64,000 nucleotides of DNA from Achatina immaculata (GCA_009760885.1 CM019703.1:7266459-7330458); one strand, 5' to 3'. Shown: positions 1 through 10,771, counted from the first letter of the stretch. Made by a program: numbers and translations. The notes: generated by a model from the sequence alone, not told the origin.

Positions 1-417
1 CATTGAACAAACCGATAAACGGAGAACAGATAATTTTCCCTGGAGGGGTACGTTAAAAAAGAAAATAAGATGATATGTTAATCTTATTAGCTCAAGTTGT
101 CTGTTGGAAGTTTCGCTCTGTAAGTCTGATGTATTACAGCTCCCGACGACATCTCGAACTAACGTTTTGATCTTTTATGCCGGTTAGGTTCTAGGGATCC
201 CGACAGAGCTCGATGATTGCTAGCAATGTTAGAATGAAACAGAGAACCCATCTCTTTCCCCTGTTTATTTCAGCGCGTGGAAGTGGGGGGGGGGAGGTGG
301 TATTTCACTTTGTGAGCTCCCCAAAATCTGTCTTACTTCATTACTTTCTTAGGTCTCACTCCCTCCCATTTCGGTATCGGTGAGGAAGACACTTAAATCT
401 GATTATTTCTCCTTATT
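1..417. other. unassigned sequence
   Basis: I see no gene, transposon end or tandem array here. The only structure is a G-rich run near 281-294. Confidence 0.5.
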
Positions 418-420
418 TTG

Positions 421-432
421 CTTCTCTCACTC

Positions 433-469
<37 letters not shown>

Positions 470-470
470 G
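421..470. repeat. (CT)n microsatellite
   Basis: Nearly pure CT dinucleotides with two CCC interruptions. A serine/leucine-rich reading frame runs through it and is a by-product of the repeat. Confidence 0.95.
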
Positions 471-1072
471 TGTCCCCCGTTTGTTCCTCTTTGTTCGCGC
501 CTGCTCTCTTCGCTTGTATCTGCTCATCCTCTTCTGCTGCTTGTACTCGCACGTAGGCTGGAGAATTGTGTTTATTTGTTCCGTATGTTTTCACAGCCAG
601 GGTTTTTACTTTTATTTAAATGTCACTACAAAAGCTCACATATCGGGGTTTCGTAAAATGAAAATGCGTTGTATTGTTCAAAATAGCTCAAATTATGTCA
701 CGTATTTGTCTAGCATTTGTTATCATTTTATGTGAAGGAGAAAAAGAATGAAGAAGATAATGATGAAAAGAAGAAGGGGAAAAAAGGAAATAAATTTATC
801 AGTTAAAAAGATATTCATAAAAATCCACCATTTCTTTCCGAATTAAAAAATAAAAATAATCGAGTTCTTTGGCACCCAAAGAGAAAATAAAGAAACGAGG
901 AAAGTGAAGAAAAGAAAAGAGATACGAGAAGGAAAGAAAGAAGGAGAGAAAGAACGAAATAATAATGAAAGTTGTTCAGGAAAACGTTGGCGTAATGAAC
1001 AAATACTTCATAAAGACACAGATCGTATACGAAAAACTCCAAAGTCTCTTCGAAAAGATAAGCGAAAAGAGA

Positions 1073-1122
1073 ACTCTCTCTCTCTCTCTCTCCCTCCTTC
1101 TCTCTCTCTCTCTCTCTCTTTC
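1073..1122. repeat. (CT)n microsatellite
   Basis: CT dinucleotides with a CCTCCTT interruption. The 340 bases before it are purine-rich (AAG/GAAA-like) and the repeat marks a switch to pyrimidines on the same strand. I see no gene between 471 and 1073. Confidence 0.93.
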
Positions 1123-1352
1123 TCCATTTACCCTGTGTGCATTTGACCTTTAATTCGGAATCCCCAAATACACTCTGTTCCAACTCCAGCCCAGACCTCT
1201 AGCTAAAATGGCGAGAAGACTGCTTCTATCAGAAGTTCCCCCAAGGGAAAACTTGGTTTTGTTCTAGACGGGATAAGTGTATGCATACACTCCGGTCCCG
1301 GAAAGGGAAAATAGGGGAAAATTATATACGGCGAGAGCAGAGATGTAGTCGG

Positions 1353-1580
1353 ATTGAGAGCTCTGCAAAGGAAGAATTAAATGAGCGCTATGAATTAGAA
1401 CGACTGAGAGCTGGGCAATGAAGAATTAGGTGAGCGCTATGAAGTAGAAGGATAGAGAGCTGGACATGGAAGAATTAGACGAGCGCTGTGAAGTAGAAGG
1501 ATAGAGAGCTGGACATGGAAGAATTAGACGAGCGCTGTGAAGTAGAAGGATAAAGCACTGAGTATGGAAGAATTAGTCGA
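1353..1580. repeat. 49-bp tandem repeat, about 4 copies
   Basis: Units carry the core GAGCGCTRTGAAGTAGAAGG followed by GAGAGCTGGACATGGAAG. The two central copies (about 1440-1540) are almost identical, and the outer copies are diverged and shorter. The period is not a multiple of three, so no protein repeat is implied. Confidence 0.85.
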
Positions 1581-1621
1581 GGAAACATGAAAAACAAAAG
1601 AAGTAGAATTTAAAAAAGAAA

Positions 1622-1909
1622 CAGTGCTTCTCAACATATTCCAGCCCTAGCCACCTTGAAGCTCATGAAAATATGTCTTGTCTTTCCGCCACCTTATCCC
1701 CGTATGTACACCCAGTCCCATTGCCGAACAGTCATAACTTTAAAACGTTCACACTTTCCTACTTCCCTACAAAATCTAGGCTTGCTATGCGGAACCCCCC
1801 CCCCTCCTCTTTTTCCCACTACCATCAATCGCACACACATAAACACACACCGCGCCATTTATTTGTGGAGCCCCGTTTGGGGGGCCGATGGATCTCAAGC
1901 TGAGAACTG
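1622..1909. mobile_element. possible hAT-like non-autonomous element
   Basis: The left end reads CAGTGCTTCTCAAC, and the right end read on the other strand begins CAGTTCTCAGCTTGAG near 1909. CAGTG-TTCTCAA termini are typical of hAT-superfamily MITEs. The interior (about 288 bp, with a C9 run near 1795) has no transposase. I could not find a convincing 8-bp target duplication, so the call rests on the ends alone. Confidence 0.4.
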
Positions 1910-2660
1910 ATGAAACTGAGCGAGATAAAGAATAAATAGAAGAAAATGAAGAGATTTACTCAATTGATCCAGTTGTTATCTTACAACTAATTTTTTTTTT
2001 TTTTTGGGGGGGGGGGGGATAATTGTTTTTACATTTTCCTCAATGTTTCCGGCAACGCCCATGGATAGGCTTGTGCCTGCATGATTTCGCGTAAATGGAT
2101 AACTTCGTGAATTGCACTCACCCTTTCTCAAGAAGGACACCCTCCCCCCCCCCCACCCCTACCCCCGACCCCTTCTCGGAGAGCAGGCACTTAATTACCC
2201 GAGCAGTATTAGATTTGAAGATCTAAACAAGAATGTTTGATTTGGTTGAACTTCCTCTGCGCAGTGTGTCAGCTCCGAGTTTTGAACGCGAAGGAGAGAT
2301 CCTCATTCATCGCCATTGATTGAACGAAATTTCTTATATTTGTCATGAATCACAGTTGGGATTTTTTTTCTGTTTTATGTGTTTTCGTTTTCAGTTCACA
2401 TGAATAGCGAGCAAGGAAGGTAAAAGTGTTTCATGGGTGAGGCTGTTGTCAGAGCCAGTAAATCAAGATGGACTAGGTGTTATCTTATCTCTCCTTGATA
2501 TTCATCATTTCTTTTGCTTTGGTTAACGAGATAAACACGAAAATGTTTCCCCTATGGTAATGCTCCTCAACGTCTCCATGTCTCAGTCCTATCTTTTAAA
2601 ACCAGGCTGGCCCAAGAATCCTTCCATTTATATAAAATCATCTTCCAGAAAGGATTTTCA
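1910..2660. other. unassigned sequence with homopolymer runs
   Basis: No gene or element recognised. Contains a T13 then G12 run at about 1991-2018 and a C-rich stretch at 2140-2172. Confidence 0.5.
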
Positions 2661-2665
2661 GCATT

Positions 2666-2975
2666 AGTCAGTCAGTCACTTGCATGTCCCTCGTGGAACT
2701 TTGCTTCCCTAACAGCTCTCCTGTAGGCCTCTCTGTTCTAAGCAAGCTGTCCTGCTGCTGATCGTCAACGATGTCTTGCAGCAATCTTCGCAGTGCTCTT
2801 CCTCTCTTTCTTTTTCTCATTATGTAGCCTTCCAAGCCGGTTTTCTCTAAATTATCAAGACGATTAATATGTCCTAAATATTTATGTTTTCTCTGTTTAA
2901 TCCTCTTTACCAGCCAACCTTCTTCAATATTAAGTTCTTGTAGTATCGATATTAGTGTCTTTTTTGTGTTCATGA
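2666..2975 (-). mobile_element. LINE 3' end, family 2 (non-LTR retrotransposon remnant)
   Basis: The minus strand encodes the C-terminal tail seen in many endonuclease/reverse-transcriptase elements: a KYLGHINRLDNLEKT-like motif, then GKRKRGR-like basic residues and LLQDIVDD. A frameshift follows LLQDIVDD, after which the reading continues in another frame to the stop. The 3' tail is GACT repeats (TGACTGACTGAC on the minus strand). It matches copies at 36020-36255, 52738-52835 and 55835-56222. Only the end of the element is present, so it is a 5'-truncated dead copy. Confidence 0.8.
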
Positions 2976-3060
2976 TTTGAAGGACTGATCTGTAGCATTT
3001 ACATTTTAATTATCACCATTATACACTGTTCATTATTGAAACGTAGACAATTTACTAATG

Positions 3061-3165
3061 AAAAACAAAACAAAACATTCTGGTCTTAGCGTTGAAGTTC
3101 ATGACAAGGGAGCCACCAGATTCACTGCTCTGAGAATCGTTGCCCTGGGTAGTGAAGCACAGTGA
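3061..3165. repeat. dispersed repeat, copy 1 of a local pair
   Basis: About 100 bp (AAAACAAAACA, then CTGGTCTTAG..., then CACCAGATTCACTGCT) recurs with some 85% similarity at 3563-3668, 500 bp downstream. The second copy runs directly into the 37-bp array. Probably part of an unidentified interspersed element. Confidence 0.7.
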
Positions 3166-3235
3166 GAAATATGATATTTGTGGCTGCAAGAAAAAGTCCA
3201 GAAAGCCAAAATATCACCCTCTTTCTGATATTATG

Positions 3236-3300
3236 TTTTCAAGATACTCACCAGGACACAGATGTTTTCAAGATACTCACCAGGACATCTATGTTTTCAA
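3236..3300. repeat. 29-bp direct duplication
   Basis: Two consecutive copies of a unit starting TTTTCAAGATACTCACCAGG, with a third truncated start (TTTTCAATATC). Confidence 0.8.
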
Positions 3301-3562
3301 TATCAAATTCTCAAGTCAAATTCGTTGTAATTTCGAATTTATATGTAAGTCGAACAACCGTATATCGAAAGATCGTAAGTCTAGGATCATTAGATTATAT
3401 CGGAGTTTGAAACACAGAATTGGATAGCAGAAGAACTGGAGAATGGAAGCAGAATCTTCTCAACACATATTTCTTATGAAAGTATCTTCTCTTGATACGC
3501 ATTTCATTGCTTTCACTGTCCATGATGTTTGTCAATGAACATCAAGTAAGAGAAAAAACAGA

Positions 3563-3668
3563 TGAAAAACAAAACAAAACAAAATTCTGGTCTTAGACTT
3601 GAAATTCATGGCAGGGAAGCCATCAGATTCACTGCTGAGAGTCGCTGCCTTGGATAGTGGAGCACAGA
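3563..3668. repeat. dispersed repeat, copy 2 of a local pair
   Basis: Matches 3061-3165. Ends at AGTGGAGCACAG, where the 37-bp tandem array begins. Confidence 0.7.
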
Positions 3669-4290
3669 ACAACCATGGACCACAACAAGTGATATAAGAG
3701 ACAGAACAACAAAGGACAGCATTAAGTGACAGAAGAGACAGAACAGCAATGGACAACATAAGTGATATAAGAGACCAGAACAACAAAGGACAATATCAAG
3801 TGATATAAGATACAGAACAACAAAGGACGGTATCAAGTGACAGAAGAGATAGAGCAGCAATGGACAACATCAAGTGATATAAGACACAGAGCAATAAAGG
3901 ACAATGTCAAGTGACAGAATAGACAGAACAGCAAAGGACAACATCAAGTGATATAGAGATAGAATAACAAAGGACAGTATCAAGTGACAGAAGAGACAGA
4001 ACAGAAATGGACAACATCAAGTGATATAGAGATAGAATAGCAAAGGACAGTATCAGGTGACAGAAGGGACAGAACAGAAATGGACAACATCAAGTGACAG
4101 AAGAGACAGAACAGCAACGGACAACATCAAGTGATATAAAAGACGGAACAACAAAGGACAGTATCAAATGATGGAAGGGACAGAACAGTAACGGACAACA
4201 TCAAGTGACAGAATAGGCAGAACAACAAAGGGCACCATCCAGTGATACAAGAGACAGAACAACAAAGGGCACCATCCAGTGACAGGCGAA
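3668..4290. repeat. 37-bp minisatellite, about 16 copies
   Basis: Units alternate around CAAGTGATATAAGAGACAG then AACAACAAAGGACAGTAT, with a sister variant CAAGTGACAGAAGAGACAG then AACAGCAATGG. The two variants alternate over much of the array, suggesting a higher-order 74-bp unit. The array gives minus-strand frames full of CCS/LFCHL repeats, which are artefacts. Confidence 0.92.
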
Positions 4291-5490
4291 ATGGGAAAGA
4301 GAACTTACAGAAGTAAACTCTGCAGACACGGGGCATTAAAAAAACTGCATCTCATCGCATCAGCAAGTCTCCATCCAGGAGATTTAACTTGATGATACTG
4401 AAGCAGCTGCCGGATGAGAGGGCGAAAGAATTTGGGGGGGGGGGGAGGAGATGAATACATGATTGTTAATATCTATAACACGAAATGTTATCTGTACCAT
4501 ACAACTTATCTGTTACCACTTCTCCACGCTTTCGTACCGTACTGTGTATCTAACAAGTTGTTTTCCATAACACGTGCCTCCCATCTTTAGATAGGGGCGC
4601 TTAATCCCAGATCTGCTCGGAGCCAGAATTATGCATGAAACGAACTTAACAAACAGAACCAAAAAAACGCACCCGGGCAGGCCTGTTTTCACGTGAACTT
4701 TTGCCTACGGAGAGATGCAAGTTTTGTCCCGGACTACGGTCTCGTGCTTTGTAATTTAATTAGAGGAAAAGCTGTTTTTTAGCCCAACCCCCCTCCGAGG
4801 AGAAGGAAGTAAAGGGGAAATAACATCTCTGATTCATCTTTCAACAATCATAGGATGGAGGTCATCATAACCTATTCTAAATGGGCGGATCTTATCCATT
4901 TATCTCTTTCTGCGATTGGTCGTTTTTTTTTTTTGTTTGTTTGTTTTTGTTTGTTTGTTTCCTTTAAAATGTTATTTCTCGCGTTGAAAGTTCGTGCTGG
5001 GGAAAGATTGATTTGCATGTTGTGTAGGGGGGGGGGGGAGAGAACTGAAATGGAAATTGTTATATTACCATGCAAGGTTGAATGTAAATCGATGTAGCAT
5101 ATTTATCTGTAGCATGGGAGCACTACGCGCCGATAGTAAGTGTAGTGCTGATTCATTACTTTCAGTGGTTCTAAGCCCGGCATCTCCCTTGGGGGGGGGG
5201 GGGGGGAGAAAGGGGGAGGGGGAAGAGAAGGAGAAAGGGGAGAGGGGTCGTGATTGATCATATGGAGCCCTGAGTAGATAGTCCAGATTTTAGCATCGTT
5301 TGCTTTAACACGTTTTATAGATCACGAAGACCCACACCTCACAGTTTCCTAAAATATGAATAATCGAAAGGGTTTTTGTTTTTTTTTTCAAATACCGATT
5401 GATTTGGAGATGTAAGGGTCTTGACGATTTATCATCGGCTTTAGGAGCTCACGATCTGAAAAGAGGTGGTGGGAATCATTGACCTGAATG
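4291..5490. other. unassigned sequence with poly-G runs
   Basis: No gene seen in 1.2 kb. G runs of nine or more occur near 4434, 5028 and 5191, and a T-rich TTTG stretch at 4921-4960. Confidence 0.5.
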
Positions 5491-5493
5491 AAA

Positions 5494-5855
5494 GCAAGTC
5501 CCCGAGTTATGAACGAATTCAGTTCGTAAGCCTGTTCGTAAGTCAAAGTTGTACGTAAATCGAAAAAAATTTGGTACTGTTCGTATCTAACGTCATTTAT
5601 ATAGTACATGTATGTAGTACAGTGTATCTTTCTATGCATACAAATAACGTGAAAGAAAGCGACCAACCGCTGTAGAAGCTCAACGTTTTGATGCTCGCCG
5701 CAAAGTAGCTCCAGCTTGTTATTATGAACTATCCCATGTAACTCGAATGTTTAATATAATAGGCTTTATAGGAGTGAGGAGGGGCGGGAGGACGGGGTTC
5801 GTTCGAAACTACGGGTTGTACGTAAGTCGGATGTTCGTAATTCGGGGACTGCCTG
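5494..5855. mobile_element. MITE with Tigger/pogo-like terminal inverted repeats
   Basis: The left end reads GCAAGTCCCCGAGTTATGAAC and the right end, on the opposite strand, CAGGCAGTCCCCGAATTACGAAC. Sub-terminal TTCGTAAGTC-like motifs also repeat at both ends. About 360 bp, AT-rich in the middle, with no transposase. Ends of the form CAG-GTCCCCGGGTTACGAAC with TA-type target sites are typical of pogo/Tigger derivatives, so the superfamily is inferred from the ends. Confidence 0.75.
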
Positions 5856-6098
5856 CATAAACACATTTATGAAATACGGTTATATTGTTCTATGGAGTAC
5901 ACTTCGTGTGCGAACCTAGTGTTCTTCACATGTGATACTACAATGAAGATCGTATGATATTTTAACATAACACAGATATGCTTAAGTAAATACTTTGTAA
6001 GACAAGACTGTATGTAATGGTCGTGACGGAAGTACAGTAAAGGTCCTTTCACTTGTACAGAAGAGCAACACGAAGGAACAGCGTTTTTTTTTTCCTAG

Positions 6099-6370
6099 GG
6101 ACGAACACTGAAGAGTCAAATCAAAAGAGACAGGCTGAGCAGTTACAGATGAAGACACGTAATTCCAACATGATGGCAAGAATGAATGGCTCACAGAGTG
6201 GCCAAGTACATCTCGACAACGTTGATAACAGCAGACAGTTAGAATCTTCCATCCAAGATGCAGAGAGTACAGACATTTTCCCCAGACACAGTCATCATCC
6301 TCGCACCAGAGCCAAGCCACAACTTGACCTTTTTGTGTGTGTGTGTGTGTCCCCAGCCACGATCTTATGA
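6099..6370 (+). CDS. possible exon of an unidentified gene
   Basis: A T-rich tract ending TTTCCTAG at 6098 resembles a splice acceptor. From 6099 one frame stays open to a TGA at 6368-6370. The translation is hydrophilic, rich in Ser, Asn, Gln and Asp (for example MARMNGSQSGQVHLDNVD), and does not look like translated simple repeat until a (GT)n at 6334-6350, which adds VCVCV. I recognise no domain. The opposite strand is also open for about 110 codons. No upstream exon or promoter was identified, so this may be chance or an old transposon fragment. Confidence 0.18.
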
Positions 6371-6451
6371 ACTCTGAGCGTCACTCAAGTTCTTGTCCTG
6401 TAGGATCTTATTTACGAAGACCTGCAAATATTACAGATACACTCAGAAATA

Positions 6452-6895
6452 ACTTGTGAAGGTATTCTGTACCTCCTGGACGTTGTCTATAACTTGTGAT
6501 GGTATTCTGTACCTTCTGGATATGGTCTATAACTTGTGATGGTATTCTGTACCTCCCATACATGGTCTGTAATTTGTGATGGTATTCTGTACCTCCCATA
6601 CATGGTCTGTAATTTGTGATGGTATTCTGTACCTCCCATACATGGTCTGTAATTTGTGATGGTATTCTGTACCTCCCATACATGGTCTGTAATTTGTGAT
6701 GGTATTCTGTACCTCCCATACATGGTCTGTAATTTGTGATGGTATTCTGTACCTCCCATACATGGTCTGTAATTTGTGATGGTATTCTGTACCTCCCATA
6801 CATGGTCTGTAATTTGTGATGGTATTCTGTACCTCCCATACATGGTCTGTAATTTGTGATGGTATTCTGTACCTCCCGGGCAAGGTCTACGAAGC
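6452..6895. repeat. 40-bp minisatellite, about 11 copies
   Basis: Unit contains GGTATTCTGTACCTCCCATA and CATGGTCTGTAATTTGTGAT. Eight internal copies are essentially identical, and the first two and the last are diverged. Recent homogenisation is implied. Because 40 is not divisible by three, all three minus frames read through as 40-residue superrepeats, which are not genes. Confidence 0.97.
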
Positions 6896-6899
6896 TCAG

Positions 6900-7235
6900 C
6901 CTCTTTGAGAAACACTTTTAATCCCCAACATTTTGAGCTGATTAGTTACAACCCCAGAACAAATTACTGACAAACGCCATTGGACGAAAGATAAAACACG
7001 TGACCAGCTTTAGTTCTCCTGGCCTGATGGGAAAGCTCCCAGCACAAGAGGTCGTAAACGGAAATGATTGTGTGAAATGATTGAATAGAAAGAATGTTTC
7101 TTCAGACAAACATCACAGACGGCCTAAACTACGATATACAATTTATGAGAAGGTGTTTTCATATACGCAATATGTGTTCATTCTTCAGTTCCTCTTGCTA
7201 TCCAAATCTGCGTTTTGAACTCAGGTATAAATTTT
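6900..7235. other. unassigned sequence
   Basis: Nothing recognised between the 40-bp array and the transposon-end-like stretch at 7240. Confidence 0.5.
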
Positions 7236-7244
7236 ATATAACAA

Positions 7245-7315
7245 TGATCCTCAACTTACGTCCGTTTGAAGTTACGACCATTTGAAGTTATGACGAATTT
7301 CACATTTTTAATTGA
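7245..7315. mobile_element. possible DNA-transposon end fragment
   Basis: Carries repeated ACTTACGTCCGTTTGAAG / AGTTACGACC motifs like the sub-terminal repeats of Tigger/pogo-type MITEs. No partner inverted repeat was found nearby. Confidence 0.3.
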
Positions 7316-7439
7316 TTTAATTATCAGTATTATTAGGACTTTATTTCGAAGGATTTAGGTAACAAAAGAAGAAGAAATAAACTGAGCACGTATTTATGCA
7401 GTTATATATGGTTTTATATTATACTTGGGCAAGGGGGGG

Positions 7440-7492
7440 GGGGAAGGCAAAGGACAGGCGCTTGGGGAAAACCCTTGCGAAAAGGCAATATA
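7440..7492 (+). mobile_element. LINE family 1, tiny 3' fragment
   Basis: Follows a G10 run and reads GGCAAAGGACAGGCGCTTGG then AAAACCCTTGCGAAA, the sequence that ends family 1 copies at 50510-50540 and 55740-55775 (encoding AKDRRLWKTLAKA). Confidence 0.75.
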
Positions 7493-7524
7493 AACTATTT
7501 ATATATACTATATATATATTATAT

Positions 7525-7775
7525 GGGTGTCTGAGTGGCGAAGTGGTTAGTGCATTGGTCTCTCATGGAAAAGGTTGGGGGTTCGAATCCGGCCGGAGGC
7601 ACCCCCAGTCGCCCAGCTGTAGAAATGGGTACCCGGCTTCTTCTGGAGTTGGGGAATGAAAGGCGGCCAGGCGTGATACTGACCATATCACCCTCTAGTG
7701 TGCTGACAGGTCAAGGAAAATATGGGCACTAACACCATATCCCTATGTGCTTCTAAGGCATGACAGGATTACCTA
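7525..7775 (+). mobile_element. tRNA-derived SINE, near full length
   Basis: The head holds a pol III A box (TGGCGAAGTGGTTAGTGC) and B box (GGGTTCGAATCC) at tRNA-like spacing. After it come a conserved body (AGAAATGGGTACCCGGCTTC) and a 3' part (AGTGTGCTGACAGGTCAAGG), all of which recur in other copies here (37935-38085, 40860-41130, 29845-30125). It is flanked by (TA)n on both sides, so its target duplication is hidden. Such elements need LINE-encoded enzymes to move. Confidence 0.9.
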
Positions 7776-8064
7776 TATATATATATATATATACACACAA
7801 TGGTACCTCGGGTTACGAACTTAATTCATTCTTTGACTCCTTTCGCGAACCGAAACAATTTTTCCCATTGAACTTAATGCAAATCCAATTAATCCGGTCA
7901 CCTGCCCCAGAAACATATTGTTTTGTTTACTTTTTTATGGATTTATGTGTGGCAAAAATATATAATATAAAATATACAGTATAATTTTACCTTTATGGTT
8001 GATAGTTGCTGGCACAGGTAGATGGTAGAGGAGGAGGAGGAAGACTACTTCTTCGAAGGAGAGT

Positions 8065-8690
8065 CAATCAATCAATCAAGTGCCGTGCCGCGTGGCGTAG
8101 GCGATCATTTCTCTCCACAATTCCCTGTCTTTAGACTTGATTATGAGATCAGCCAATGACTTTCTTCCTAGCCACACTGACATCCAGTAACTTCTCTCTC
8201 TGTCTTCCTCTGTCTCTTCTTCCCTCAGTTTTTCCAGTTGCCACAATGTGTTCCAGTTCTCCTTTTCTCAGAAAATGTCCTATATATCTCGCTTGTCTGC
8301 CTCTGATCTTTGCTGTAGTTTGTCTTTTAACTCCAGCCTCTATTAAGACTTCTTCGTTGGTTTTCTTAGATGTCCATGGTACCTTCAACATCCTTCTTAT
8401 GAACCACATTTCCATGGCCTTCATTTCTCGCTGTACTCTCTTATTCATGGACCATGCTTCACATCCATAAAACAAAATTGGCTCGATGTAACATTTAAGT
8501 ACTCGGAATCTTGTTTCCATTGATATGGATCTGTTACACAAGATATTTCTCATTTTCTAGAGTGCTGACGGCCTGAGCACGTGTTTTTTTATTTCGTTGT
8601 GACGTTTCCCATCAGCTGTTATAATTGTTCATAAGTACTTGAATCTATCAACTTGTTTCAGTTCTGTGCTATCGATGATAATGCTACAAT
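8065..8690 (-). mobile_element. LINE 3' end, family 4, nested in the Tigger element
   Basis: The minus strand encodes the post-polymerase part of a non-LTR reverse transcriptase: VDRFKYL..TIITADGKRH, then IEPILFYGCEAW, QARYIGHFLRKGELEHIVATG and KTEGRRDRGRQREK. The final KDRELWREMIAYATRHGT is in another frame, after a frameshift near VARKKVIG. Two in-frame stops precede the 134-codon open stretch. The tail is (TTGA)n on the minus strand. Related to 58085-58480. Confidence 0.88.
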
Positions 8691-8714
8691 GGAGAATCCC
8701 ATTCCATAATAACG

Positions 8715-9105
8715 TCAGGCAACTGTGTAGGTATTTCTTGTGTTTTTTTCTCTTGTTTGTATCCTGGGAAGTGGTTTGATTGCTGACTTGGTGGCTGGTG
8801 TTTTCAGAAGATAACGATGCGGAGACATTTGTCTTTTTCTTTGTTGGATAATTTTCCGAAAATGGGACATCACATTGTCATTTAAAATGTCTGCTGCTCT
8901 GCTGGTTACAGTTTTGTTAGGGTGCATCTTTGTTCTTTAAGATAGTACAGATCGTAGATTTAGCCATATTGTACTGCTTGGCGAGATCAGAAACACAAGC
9001 ACCATTCTCATGTTTAGTTATTATTTCCTTCATCGTTTCTACTGTAATATGCTTAGGCTTCTTTACGCCACTGTCAATAACGCTTTTCACTTTCTTAGGA
9101 GCCAT
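8715..9105 (-). pseudogene. Tigger-type transposase, N- and C-terminal pieces only
   Basis: About 62 residues of the N-terminus (9105 down to about 8920) contain the DNA-binding helix-turn-helix, and about 70 residues of the C-terminus (8927 down to 8715) match the usual end of Tigger transposases. A normal protein of this family is 450-600 residues, so the DDE nuclease domain has been lost. The two pieces overlap out of frame. It cannot be an active transposase, though the DNA-binding part alone could in principle be translated. Confidence 0.8.
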
Positions 9106-9384
9106 AATGAGGGTTAATTTAATGCAAAAAAGCAAAAAAAAAAAAAAAGACAAATTGTATCAAGAACAACGCAACAACAAACAATGTTCACAGCGCCCAA
9201 ACCTGAGTACAACGGATGCTGTTCGCGAGCCGAGGCATTGTTCGCGGATAGAGTTAACATTTTTTCGGAAATTGCGTTCGTGGGCCCATTTGTTCCTGAC
9301 TACAGGCGTTCGTGACCCGAGGTACCACTGTATATACATATAATGTATTTTATTGCTTTGACCGTGCTTTGACCGTCTGTGATG

Positions 9385-9450
9385 TTTGTCAGAAGCCACA
9401 TGTGCCCTGGGAACTTAAGAGAGATAGAGAGGGAGAGAGAGAGAGAGAGT
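9385..9450 (+). mobile_element. LINE family 1 terminal fragment with (GA)n tail
   Basis: CCACATGTGCCCTGGGAACTT followed by AAGAGAG and a (GA)n run matches the last bases of family 1 (CCCCATGTGCCCTTGGTACTT at 55780-55797 and 50540-50560). Confidence 0.65.
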
Positions 9451-10660
9451 ATTATACTGTATCTGTGTTTGTGTGTATGAGTGCGCTCTCGCCTCAGTAA
9501 TCTTAAGATTTTCAGCTTACGACTAACTAGACTTAAAACAGTTTTTGGGAACGTCCCTCGGTCCCAGGTCCTGGACCGCCTGGACGTAGGGTGGATTTTC
9601 TCGCGAACATTCTGTTTCGTCTTTGAACATTCGCACAGCCGTGTGTACCCTGGGTGCGCGTCGGTTTTATGTTTTTACAGCAAATATTCACCGCTTGTAA
9701 TTTCCATAACACGAATATCAGGTACCTATTTTTTCCACAGGCTTTTAGGAGCCCTTACCTTTGTTGAAGGCAGTACGCGTTGTGGCGCCACTTCGCTCCC
9801 ACTTTTTTTTACAAATTCGCTATTCAGCTTCTGCGCCATATTTTTGAAAGAATGAATTGGCCTCTGAAAGGGACGTCATGGAATGCAAATCTTAGCCCTT
9901 CTCAGACTCTTGTAGAAATTCGATCGATATTAATTTGGGCATTATTGTGTCTACTGTTCAAAATGTGTTCAGATCTCAGTCCTGAAGGAAAAAAAAACGG
10001 AATATGTTTAAATAAAATAATGTTCTTATAGATCACTCAGCGCGCGGCCATAGCTTTTATCTACATCCGGGCAGTGTGTGTGAAGGGAAGCAATTCTGGA
10101 ACCAGGGGAAGTAATTCTGGAAATATTCGACGATGAAATGAAGCACTTTCTCCGCGGTTTGATCTCTGCATTCAGGAATTCGACCATGTACATGAATGTC
10201 GTTATTTCCCGGGATTAATATTGGAAAATCAGGTCGGATTGATATCGTGAGTAATCGTTTGAGGGAGGTTTTTTTTGGGTGGCGGGGGGGGGGGGGTGGG
10301 GGAGGGGGGGTGGGGGTCGCGGTTGCGGGTATTTGGAAGAGAGAAACACAGGAGCCCGCGTTATGTTCGATCGTTAAAGGCATGAGTCAAACATAGACTT
10401 GTGAAGACCATTATGGAGCGCAGGATAAACACCCAGAGGTAACCAAAGACACAGAAGCCTCAGACAGGCGTTGAGACTGTAAAACAGAATGCGGAGGGTG
10501 GGACCGGGAGCGCATTCGGGAAAGAGGCAGCGACAAGGGAAAGATCTGCCGTGAGATAGAGGAGGTATGAAAGATGTTGTGATAATTTCGGCTTAAGAGA
10601 ACAAGTGAGAGACGGTCATGTTTTAGGGGACGTTTTTTTTTTTGTGTCGGGTCCGTTAAC
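9451..10660. other. unassigned sequence
   Basis: No gene or element recognised in 1.2 kb. A G-rich block at about 10284-10314 (several runs of five or more G) is the only notable structure and could form a G-quadruplex. Confidence 0.5.
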
Positions 10661-10664
10661 TTGC

Positions 10665-10742
10665 AGGTGAGACATGACTGTTAGGTGAGACATGACTGTT
10701 AGGTGAGACATGACTGTTAGGTGAGACATGACTGTTAGGATT
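10665..10742. repeat. 18-bp tandem repeat, about 4 copies
   Basis: Perfect copies of GTGAGACATGACTGTTAG. Confidence 0.95.
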
Positions 10743-10771
10743 CTCAGTGAAGTAAGCAGGAGAAAGTTATA

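Larger units (their letters stand above)
7798..9330 (-). mobile_element. internally deleted Tigger/pogo-like transposon
   Basis: Terminal inverted repeats CA(A/G)TGGTACCTCGGG at 7798 and, inverted, at 9330 differ at one or two positions over 22 bp, and TA follows the right end. The minus strand encodes the start of a pogo-type transposase (MAPKK start at 9105, a CENP-B-like helix-turn-helix with VSDLAKQYNMAKSTICTILK) and then, overlapping at about 8920-8935, the typical C-terminus (LNDNVMSHFRKIIQQRKRQM). The whole DDE catalytic region between them is missing. A LINE fragment sits in its 3' part (8065-8690). Confidence 0.85.

Noticed and set aside
6452..6895. Possible CRISPR array or other spaced repeat
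   Set aside because: Units are contiguous with no spacers, and the genome is eukaryotic in character.
6408..6915. Three overlapping minus frames with 40-residue tandem repeats
   Set aside because: All three frames are open equally, a property of a 40-bp minisatellite without stops.
7525..7600. Functional tRNA gene
   Set aside because: A and B boxes are present, but the sequence continues into a SINE body shared by several copies, and an acceptor stem is not evident.
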